A DNA stretch of 14,231 nucleotides from CAZHZT01 sp964537285 (GTDB lineage Bacteria; Bacteroidota; Bacteroidia; Chitinophagales; Saprospiraceae): positions 1 through 14,231 of the forward strand of contig CAZHZT010000141.1 in the NCBI GenBank assembly GCA_964537285.1. Reading direction: 5' to 3'. Of the stretch, positions 4,823-10,511 are shown in pieces; positions within the stretch are counted from its first letter, which is position 1, and each line of letters begins with the position of its first letter. Both the position numbers and the translations under genes were made by a program. The notes beneath the pieces are model-generated. The model did no database searches and had not been told where the DNA came from. It saw only the letters and a program-made list of their open reading frames with translations.

Positions 4823-6640
4823 ATGCGTAATTACTTACTTTTACTACTTCTTTGCTTTACCGGCCTATTAACTGCCCAGCCAGACATTGAGCTGGATTTA
4901 TTTGCTTCCGGCCTCTCCAGCCCGGTTGATATTGCCCATGCTGGTGATAGTCGCCTATTTATAGTTGAACGATCAGGTCTAATTATTATCCTCGATGAAA
5001 ATGGGAATGAATTATCAGAGCCTTTTCTGGATATTAATAATATTGTGATCAATACCAGCGGCCAGAGTGAACGCGGCTTGCTAGGATTGGCTTTCCATCC
5101 GAATTATAAGGATAATGGCTATTTTTATGTGAATTATATAGCCAATGATGGTAATACGAGGATTTCTCGCTTTAGCGTTGACCCCAATGATCCGGATAAA
5201 GGAGATCCTTCGAGTGAATTGCAACTAATGACTGTTGTGCAGCCTTTTTCGAATCATAATGGGGGCTGCTTGAAGTTTGGGCCTGATGGTTACCTTTATA
5301 TTGGCCTTGGTGATGGAGGCTCCGCTGATGATCCGCTTAACAATGGCCAGGATCGTCTTACATTTCTGGGAAAATTGCTCCGTATCGATGTAGATAATGG
5401 TAATCCTTATGCTATACCTCCTGATAACCCATTTGTAAATGACGATTTCACCTTGGATGAAATCTGGTCTATTGGTTTGCGTAATCCATGGCGTTTTAGC
5501 TTTGACCGTGAAACCGGAGATCTTTGGATCGCTGATGTAGGTCAAAACGAATTTGAAGAAATTAATTTCCAGCCCTTTGATAGCGAAGGGGGAGAAAACT
5601 ATGGCTGGCGTTGCTACGAGGGCGACGATCCGTTCATTACGGGTGGATGCGAGCCTGCCAGTGCTTATGTTTTTCCTGTTCAAACTTACAGCCACCCACC
5701 ATTCCCTAATTGTGCTTCCGTAACAGGAGGCTTTGTTTACAGAGGAGCCGAAATTCCGGACCTCACGGGTTGGTATCTTTATGCTGATTATTGTTTAGGA
5801 ACGATTTGGGGCTTACAGAATAATGGAGGAACTTGGGAAAATGTGGAATTAGGAGACTTCAACCAAAACTTTTCATCCTTTGGAGAAAACGTTGATGGTG
5901 AATTATTTGTCGCTACATTTTCCAATAGAATTTACAAGATTCGTCTGGAAGGGTGTGGAGCCTTTGGAGCTCAGGCAAGTATTCAAAATGATTGCGATGC
6001 TCAAGGAACAGGAGCTGTTGATTTTAATGTAAGCGGAGGTCAGCCTCCTGTGGAAATTACTCCTTCAGAAACTTCCGGTTTGAGTGCTGGAAATTACTCT
6101 TTTACCATTTCAGATAATCAAGGGTGCATAATCAGCCAATCGATCGAAATTGCTAATTTTGATACTCCTACAGCTCCTTCCATCACGGTCAATAACTCTG
6201 AATTATCGATACCTGATAATTTTGGCTATTATCAGTGGTACTTAGATAATATGCCGATTAATGGAGCGAATGGTCCGATGTATGATGCAACGACCAATAG
6301 CGGAGAGTATTATGTGGAAGTTTCTAATAGTTCACAAGCGGAATGTCTGGCACAATCTGATCCGGTAACCTACAATTTTGTTAATGTAAAAGAGTTAGAT
6401 TCAGAAAATGGTATAAGTATTTCCCCCAACCCGGTGTCAGATCATCTAATCATTAGTTGGAAACAAGGTTTAGCAGTAAATTCTGTTAAAATCTATAATG
6501 CTTCAGGTTATTTGATTTATTTTAATCAAATTAGCAACGATCTAAACTTAAAGCTGGATTTCTCTGATGAACCTGCCGGCTTCTACATCATCGTAGTAGA
6601 AACCGACAAAGGACTCGTAACCGAAAAAGTAGTTAAGTAA
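4823..6640 (+). CDS. Secreted PQQ-dependent sugar dehydrogenase with SprB-like and T9SS sorting domains
   Basis: A 605-aa protein. Residues 1-18 are a signal peptide (cleavage near TA-QP). Residues 20-376 form the six-bladed propeller of the soluble glucose/aldose dehydrogenase family (GSDH, PF07995), which oxidises sugars with PQQ and calcium outside the cytoplasm. Markers: RGLLGLAFHP (84-93), SNHNGGCLKFGPDGYLYIGLGDGG (143-166, His145 at the catalytic-base position), GLRNPWRFSFD (218-228) and GENYGWRCYEG (257-267). Residues 378-445 are a SprB-like repeat (FNVSGGQPPV ... LSAGNYSFTISDNQGC). Residues 450-520 form an Ig-like module of the kind YYQWYLDN...GEYYVEV. Residues 531-605 (ISISPNPVSD to VTEKVVK) are a type-A type IX secretion C-terminal signal, so the enzyme should be exported and probably fixed to the cell surface. 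Sugar specificity cannot be read from sequence. It is its own transcription unit, preceded by the 25-bp hairpin and followed by the GC-hairpin array. Confidence 0.92.
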   Translation: MRNYLLLLLLCFTGLLTAQPDIELDLFASGLSSPVDIAHAGDSRLFIVERSGLIIILDENGNELSEPFLDINNIVINTSGQSERGLLGLAFHPNYKDNGYFYVNYIANDGNTRISRFSVDPNDPDKGDPSSELQLMTVVQPFSNHNGGCLKFGPDGYLYIGLGDGGSADDPLNNGQDRLTFLGKLLRIDVDNGNPYAIPPDNPFVNDDFTLDEIWSIGLRNPWRFSFDRETGDLWIADVGQNEFEEINFQPFDSEGGENYGWRCYEGDDPFITGGCEPASAYVFPVQTYSHPPFPNCASVTGGFVYRGAEIPDLTGWYLYADYCLGTIWGLQNNGGTWENVELGDFNQNFSSFGENVDGELFVATFSNRIYKIRLEGCGAFGAQASIQNDCDAQGTGAVDFNVSGGQPPVEITPSETSGLSAGNYSFTISDNQGCIISQSIEIANFDTPTAPSITVNNSELSIPDNFGYYQWYLDNMPINGANGPMYDATTNSGEYYVEVSNSSQAECLAQSDPVTYNFVNVKELDSENGISISPNPVSDHLIISWKQGLAVNSVKIYNASGYLIYFNQISNDLNLKLDFSDEPAGFYIIVVETDKGLVTEKVVK

Positions 6641-6652
6641 GCCAGCTTCTAA

Positions 6653-6739
6653 GCCCCCTGAGGGGGCAATAATCCAAGGGGCGCAGCCCCCAAAGCCCCG
6701 TTAGGGGCGAGTAACGTAACCTGGGGCGCAAGCCCCAGG
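6653..6739. repeat. Array of four GC-rich hairpins
   Basis: Four consecutive short hairpins: GCCCCC-tga-GGGGGC (6653-6667), GGGGC-gca-GCCCC (6678-6690), GCCCC-gtta-GGGGC (6695-6708) and CCTGGGGC-gcaa-GCCCCAGG (6720-6739, GNRA-type loop). The arms are interchangeable between neighbours, so alternative pairings exist. The array begins 13 bp after the dehydrogenase stop and may terminate or protect its transcript. Its base composition is sharply unlike the surroundings, as expected of a mobile or REP-like palindromic repeat. Confidence 0.75.
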
Positions 6740-6786
6740 AAAAACACAAAGTCATCGCGCAAATAATTAAAGATACCTACAACACC

Positions 6787-7422
6787 TTGTCAGGCCCGGC
6801 AGAAAGCCTGTTTAAAGATCGCGGCAGCAAATTTTTTTGTTACGCTTATCCCGTTTATTCTGAAGAAGAAATCGCCAATTTTATAGAAGAAGTCAAAAAA
6901 TTACACCCCAAAGCAAGGCATCATTGTTATGCTTTCCGCCTGGGGATAGACGGAGCAAAATTCAGAGCCAATGACGATGGCGAACCCAGTGGAACGGCCG
7001 GCAAGCCAATATTAGGACAATTGATTAAATTCGACCTGACCAACACATTAGCCATCGTTGTTCGTTATTTCGGTGGCACTTTGCTTGGAACTTCAGGTTT
7101 GATTAATGCCTATAAAACAAGTACTTTTAATGCTTTAAATGATGCAGAAATCATTGAAAAAGTAGTAGAAGACCTATTCTGCCTGACTATTGACTATGCT
7201 GTGATGAGTAATGTCATTGAAGCGGTAAAAAAATTGGATATCCCAATACTTGAAAAAAAATTCGATGCTAATGCAAAATTAACGATAGCTTTGCGCCAAT
7301 CTGAAGCAGAAGAACATCTTATAAAGATAAAAGCGCTTGCCGCAGGCAAAACAATTGAAGAAATCCAGGTAAAAGACCCGGAATTGTTCGGAATTGAAAA
7401 GATCGGTACTCGTGGCGCTTGA
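6787..7422 (+). CDS. yigZ: YigZ/IMPACT family protein (UPF0029 + DUF1949)
   Basis: With the TTG at 6787 the protein has 211 aa. Residues 10-110 are the IMPACT/UPF0029 domain with its signature ARHHCYAFRLG (43-53), DDGEPSGTAGKPIL (63-76) and VVRYFGGTLLGTSGLINAY (91-109). Residues 135-200 fit the DUF1949 domain. Family members are related to eukaryotic IMPACT and are linked to translation; the bacterial role is not settled. The start is doubtful: family members usually begin a few residues earlier with a D-T-Y motif, and here the open frame upstream reads IIKDTYNT directly before the TTG. No ATG, GTG or TTG supplies that start; only ATA (6763), ATT (6766) or a distant CTG (6721, inside a GC hairpin) is in frame. 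The true coding region may therefore begin at 6763-6766. Confidence 0.85.
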   Translation: MSGPAESLFKDRGSKFFCYAYPVYSEEEIANFIEEVKKLHPKARHHCYAFRLGIDGAKFRANDDGEPSGTAGKPILGQLIKFDLTNTLAIVVRYFGGTLLGTSGLINAYKTSTFNALNDAEIIEKVVEDLFCLTIDYAVMSNVIEAVKKLDIPILEKKFDANAKLTIALRQSEAEEHLIKIKALAAGKTIEEIQVKDPELFGIEKIGTRGA

Positions 7423-7454
7423 ATAATTAACTTAGGGATCAGGAAAATAATACC

Positions 7455-7597
7455 CTACCCATTTTACTTGTCCTTTTTTCCTCAGGCTGTGTTGGAAAGC
7501 CTCGCCGTACCTTTGGGTCCCGAAGGCATTCGGGACAAGTTATGCCTACGTTTTCCGCCTAGCCTGAGAAAAAAATTACTTCGCAAAATTTGGGTAG
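7455..7597. repeat. Long nested inverted-repeat element
   Basis: The outer CTACCC (7455-7460) pairs with GGGTAG (7592-7597). Next, TTTTTTCCTCAGGCT (7474-7488) pairs with AGCCTGAGAAAAAAA (7561-7575), 15 positions with one mismatch. At the centre, GTCCCGAA-ggca-TTCGGGAC (7517-7536) is a perfect 8-bp hairpin. Partial pairing of GGAAA with TTTCC lies between. The T6/A7 tract at the base of the middle stem gives terminator character in both directions, so it may end the yigZ transcript. Confidence 0.65.
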
Positions 7598-7698
7598 CTT
7601 ATTAATTGCCTAATCCCTTAAGTTGCGGGAGACGGTCTGCCAAATAAGGCTTTTGGCCATTTAGGATATAATTTATTTTCAAATCCTTTTAGGCCAAA

Positions 7699-7757
7699 GT
7701 TTACCGTTGTCCGTTTACCGTTGTCCGTTTACCGAGATTTACCGTTTACCGCGATTT
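7699..7757 (+). repeat. Tandem repeat of GTTTACCGTTGTCC
   Basis: Two perfect 14-bp units (7699-7712 and 7713-7726) are followed by diverged units GTTTACCGAGATTT (7727-7740) and ACC-GTTTACCGCGATTT (7741-7757). A degenerate relative (TTGTCCTTTCACCGTTTAACCG) lies at 10349-10370, also in a spacer downstream of a gene. Confidence 0.8.
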
Positions 7758-7801
7758 AAATTAATTATAAGCCCGAAAGACAAAAATTAAATAAAAAATA
7801 G

Positions 7802-7809
7802 TATAATTG
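7802..7809 (+). promoter_or_regulatory. Candidate -7 element (TATAATTG) of the pilin-like-DUF3822-rsmD cluster
   Basis: TATAATTG followed by CACC differs from TAnnTTTG at one position and shares the GCACC continuation with the strong promoter at 2222. It lies 26 bp before the ATG. No TTG -33 box is evident. Confidence 0.4.
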
Positions 7810-7835
7810 CACCAAACAAACGAAATCCTCAAAGC

Positions 7836-8420
7836 ATGCGTATTGTAATCAATTTAGTTTTATTAGCTATTATCGCCGGCCTTATGTATGTTCTGGTTGC
7901 TAGTATTAGCGAACCTATTACCTTTAAAGCCGAACTTAAAAAACGTAAAGATGCTGTGGTCGATCAGCTGATGGACATTCGCCGTCTGCAAGATGCCTAT
8001 CGTACAATCAAGGGTGTCTATGCTGCTGATTTTGACACACTTAACCACGTTTTGCTCAACGATAGCTTCCGCATTATTCAGGTTTATGGTGATCCCGATG
8101 ACCCGAGCAATAAGGACGGTATCCGTTACGATACCCTTTACAGACCCGCAAAGGATTCTGTTATGAATCTTGGAATCAATCTGGATTCTGTCCGGTATGT
8201 TCCGTTTTCCGGGGGAGAGAATTTCGAAATGAATGCAGATACCATTTCTTATCAAAAAACGAATGTGCCCGTTATTGAAGTAAAAACGCGCTATTCCTCT
8301 TTTATGGGGCCTTATGCCAAACAGTACTACGCCCGTTACGATAATAAATACGATCCTAACAGGTATATCAAATTCGGGGACATGAATTCGCCTAATACTT
8401 CAGGGAATTGGGAAAATTAA
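7836..8420 (+). CDS. Membrane-anchored pilin-like protein of unknown function
   Basis: A 194-aa protein. Residues 4-24 (VINLVLLAIIAGLMYVLVAS) form one transmembrane helix at the extreme N-terminus, continued by a long charged amphipathic helix (FKAELKKRKDAVVDQLMDIRRLQDAYRTIKG, about 30-60) and the segment VYAADFDTLNHVL. Helix-then-QDAYR-x-x-x-G-x-Y-x-x-x-x-x-x-L is the layout of type II/IV secretion pseudopilins. A prepilin peptidase site is not visible, and the rest (residues 80-194) is not recognised. It is first in a tightly packed cluster: its last 13 bases overlap the DUF3822 gene. The outer part, rich in Tyr and Asp, should lie in the periplasm. The pilin comparison is inference from layout. 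Confidence 0.7.
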   Translation: MRIVINLVLLAIIAGLMYVLVASISEPITFKAELKKRKDAVVDQLMDIRRLQDAYRTIKGVYAADFDTLNHVLLNDSFRIIQVYGDPDDPSNKDGIRYDTLYRPAKDSVMNLGINLDSVRYVPFSGGENFEMNADTISYQKTNVPVIEVKTRYSSFMGPYAKQYYARYDNKYDPNRYIKFGDMNSPNTSGNWEN

Positions 8421-9265
8421 TTTACGATATACAAGAGTATAGTTTTTCTAAAAAAAATACTAATCATTATCATTTACGGATCGCCGTTGACTCGCACCGG
8501 CTTACTTATATTATTTTTGATAAGCAGGATAACTTGCTGGCCCTTAAATCGCATCATTTCGATATAAAAGGCAAGGATAGCGAGCGTCTGGTTAAAGAAC
8601 TTGACGATTTCAAACAAGGGGATGCTTTACTTGATAGTGCTTTCCATTCTATCCGGATCGGGCTGACCACTCCGCAGGTCACTCTCGTTCCGGATAGATT
8701 ATATATGCCCTCCTCCAAACGGACTTATCTCGAGAAGTTAGCACCTATTCCTGTTGAAACTTCAGTTTTGCAAGATACTATCCTTCCTTTTGAGTCACAT
8801 TATATTTATGGTTTGCCAGGTTTAATGACTGATTGGCTTTCTCAAAACTTCCCCTTTGGTCATGTTTATCATCTCTCTTCCGGGTATTTATTACAACTGG
8901 AGAAGTTAGCTGTCTTTAACCCTGGTCCGCGCATATACATCAATGTATTTGACCGTTTCTTTTTCCTGGCTTTATTGGAAAATAAGTCCCTCTTATTCAG
9001 TAATCATTTTACCTTCCGGACATCCAAAGATTTCCTTTACTACGTGATGCTCGTCTTTGATCAGTTCAAAATTTCACCTGAAAAATCTCCGGTCTATCTG
9101 TCGGGCCAGATTATGAAGGATGCTGAAATATACAACCTTCTATTTCGTTATGTCAAAGAATTAAAAATGCTGCCTTTCCCCGAATTTTTTAAAAAAGGGA
9201 AAATGTGGGAAGGCCTTCCCGATCATCTTTTTTACGACTTGCTCTGTTTGAAGTTATGCGAATAA
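8408..9265 (+). CDS. DUF3822 family protein, actin-like/PilM-like fold predicted
   Basis: A 285-aa soluble protein. The pattern LRIAVDSHRLTYIIFDKQDNLLAL (residues 23-46), IYINVFDRFFFLALLENKSLLFSNHFTF (about 176-203) and PVYLSGQI (228-235) is the DUF3822 signature. It also follows the order of phosphate-1, phosphate-2 and nucleotide segments of the actin-like ATPase fold. I recall from memory a structural-genomics model of a Bacteroides member with that fold. In Bacteroidota this gene normally precedes rsmD, as here. The start is TTG at 8408, overlapping the upstream gene by 13 bases; no ATG or GTG is available near the family N-terminus. It overlaps rsmD by 10 bases. The role is unknown; pairing with a pilin-like gene suggests a PilM-type partner (inference). 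Confidence 0.85.
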   Translation: MGKLIYDIQEYSFSKKNTNHYHLRIAVDSHRLTYIIFDKQDNLLALKSHHFDIKGKDSERLVKELDDFKQGDALLDSAFHSIRIGLTTPQVTLVPDRLYMPSSKRTYLEKLAPIPVETSVLQDTILPFESHYIYGLPGLMTDWLSQNFPFGHVYHLSSGYLLQLEKLAVFNPGPRIYINVFDRFFFLALLENKSLLFSNHFTFRTSKDFLYYVMLVFDQFKISPEKSPVYLSGQIMKDAEIYNLLFRYVKELKMLPFPEFFKKGKMWEGLPDHLFYDLLCLKLCE

Positions 9266-9801
9266 TAGGGGGACAATTTAAAGGACGGAAATTCTATCCT
9301 CCGGCCAAAAACTGGCCTACTCGCCCTACTACGGATTTTGCCAAGGAAGGGCTTTTTAATATCCTGCAAAATGATCTTGATTTTGAATCGATCAAAGTCC
9401 TGGATCTTTTCGGCGGCACGGGCAACCATAGCTATGAGTTTATTTCCAGAGGCTGCCAGGATGTAACCTATGTCGATAAATTTCCTGGCTGTGTGCGATT
9501 CGTCCAGAAAACGGCCAAAGAACTGGATATTTCCGATAAAATCCTTGTCGTTAAAGCCGATGTGTTTAAATTTATTCACCGAACCAAAGATCAGTACGAC
9601 TACATCTTTGCAGGCCCTCCCTATCCTCTGCCTAATATCCCGGAAATTCCCGATCTGATTTTTGAAAAAGAACTTTTAAAAGAAGACGGCCTCTTCGTCC
9701 TGGAGCACAATCCGAATCACAATTTTAAAAATCACGAATTTTTTTACAATGTAAGGAACTATGGACAAACCATTTTTAGTTTCTTTAAAGAAAACAAGTA
9801 A
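9256..9801 (+). CDS. rsmD: 16S rRNA (guanine(966)-N2)-methyltransferase RsmD
   Basis: A 181-aa Rossmann-fold methyltransferase that modifies G966 of 16S rRNA using S-adenosylmethionine. MRIIGGQFKGRKF is the standard N-terminus and fixes the ATG at 9256, which lies inside the last codons of the DUF3822 gene. An open frame extends upstream to 9205 but is shadow. VLDLFGGTGNHSYEF (48-62) is the SAM-binding loop; TYVDKFPGCVRF (71-82) holds the acidic residue for ribose. The catalytic motif IV, usually DPPY, here reads G-PPY (residues 120-123, codon GGC at 9614-9616). Asp to Gly at this position is unusual and needs one base change from GAC. The rest of the domain is intact, ending ...GLFVLEHNPNHNF...YGQTIFSFF. 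Confidence 0.88.
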   Translation: MRIIGGQFKGRKFYPPAKNWPTRPTTDFAKEGLFNILQNDLDFESIKVLDLFGGTGNHSYEFISRGCQDVTYVDKFPGCVRFVQKTAKELDISDKILVVKADVFKFIHRTKDQYDYIFAGPPYPLPNIPEIPDLIFEKELLKEDGLFVLEHNPNHNFKNHEFFYNVRNYGQTIFSFFKENK

Positions 9802-9871
9802 TGCAATCTTGAAAGGGTTTTACTTTAGCCGTTTTTTTAGTTTTAACCAATGAAAAAGAAGTAGAATTTTT

Positions 9872-10321
9872 ATGAACTTGAGAACACTATTATTGAGCAT
9901 TGTTTTATTCTTTGGAGTAACCACAAACGCTTTTAGTCAGGAAAAATGGGAAGGCGCCTGGGAAGGCACGCTTACTCAGGACGAGGGCGGGCTGTGGTCA
10001 ACCTATTTTATGGAACTTTATCTTAAAAAAGTAGATGGTAAAGTGGTTGGCAGGTCGGATGTGCGCGTTGATAATATTTATATTGTTATGGATATTGACG
10101 GAGAATCTTTCAATGAAATGTTTATAACGCTCAAGGATGATCAAATAATAAAAGATAAAAAAAGTAAGATCGTTGCCTTTGATTGGTGCTTTAAGAAATA
10201 TCAACTTATTCTCAAAAAGGATGGTGATGTTCTGGAAGGCTTCTGGGAAGGGGTAACCAAAAACGGCGTAACATGTGTACCAGGTAAGATTTTCCTGAGG
10301 CGAAAAACTCCCCGGGCGTAA
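9872..10321 (+). CDS. Secreted lipocalin-like small protein
   Basis: A 149-aa protein with a clear signal peptide (MNLRTLLLSIVLFFGVTTNAFSQ, cleavage near residue 22-23). The mature part opens with EKWEGAWEGTL, a G-x-W-x-G-type first strand as in lipocalin/calycin barrels. It continues through alternating strands (YFMELYLKKVDGKVVGRSDV, MFITLKDDQI, KIVAFDWCFKKYQLILKK, DVLEGFWEG) and closes on KIFLRRKTP. Two cysteines (in FDWCF and VTCVP) could form a disulfide in the periplasm. Similar small proteins are common in Bacteroidota; no ligand can be inferred. It stands alone, 70 bp after rsmD. The ATG is set by the signal peptide. Confidence 0.7.
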   Translation: MNLRTLLLSIVLFFGVTTNAFSQEKWEGAWEGTLTQDEGGLWSTYFMELYLKKVDGKVVGRSDVRVDNIYIVMDIDGESFNEMFITLKDDQIIKDKKSKIVAFDWCFKKYQLILKKDGDVLEGFWEGVTKNGVTCVPGKIFLRRKTPRA

Positions 10322-10363
10322 ACATAAGCAGTTGTTTAACGTTCCCCCTTGTCCTTTCACCGT

Positions 10364-10383
10364 TTAACCGTAACTCGGGTTAA
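10364..10383 (+). terminator. Weak terminator-like stem after the lipocalin-like gene
   Basis: TTAACCG-taact-CGGGTTAA folds as a 7-bp stem with one bulged base, 43 bases after the stop, followed by TTATTTA. It is marginal as a terminator but is the only stem in the first half of this spacer. Confidence 0.3.
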
Positions 10384-10391
10384 TTATTTAC

Positions 10392-10418
10392 GTTCTTTCA
10401 CGATTTCTGTCAAAGAAC
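10392..10418. repeat. Boxa-like hairpin upstream of argS
   Basis: GTTCTTTCAC (10392-10401) and TGTCAAAGAAC (10408-10418) pair over 7 bp, one mismatch, then 2 more bp. It is the same motif as in the 2724-3076 cluster, here about 95 bp before the argS start. Confidence 0.55.
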
Positions 10419-10471
10419 TATTATTTACAGACTATTCGAAAAAAATGCAGGTATTTAGAGCATGATTCCTT

Positions 10472-10478
10472 TATTTTG
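10472..10478 (+). promoter_or_regulatory. Possible -7 element of argS
   Basis: TATTTTG followed by CA resembles TAnnTTTGCA but is one T short. It lies 33 bases before the preferred argS ATG. No clear -33 box. Confidence 0.3.
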
Positions 10479-10511
10479 CAAAAATCAATAAATAAGAATA
10501 ATCATCAATTA

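Larger units (their letters stand above)
7423..7835 (+). other. Intergenic region of 413 bp with long hairpin and tandem repeats, no gene
   Basis: Contents in order: a nested inverted-repeat element (7455-7597), a smaller inverted repeat TTTGGCC (7652-7658) / GGCCAAA (7692-7698) with AGGAT/ATCCT inside, a 14-bp tandem repeat (7699-7757), and a weak TATAATTG promoter element (7802-7809). No open frame with protein-like composition was found. Confidence 0.7.

Noticed and set aside
5225..5695. 156-codon minus-strand frame inside the dehydrogenase gene
   Set aside because: It is antisense to an unambiguous conserved enzyme and shows no domain pattern.
7699..7757. CRISPR-like array
   Set aside because: The units are directly adjacent 14-mers without spacers and no cas gene is present; this is a simple tandem repeat.
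9205..9255. Upstream extension of rsmD to a TTG at 9205
   Set aside because: RsmD proteins start at MRIIGG, and the extension only re-reads the end of the DUF3822 gene.
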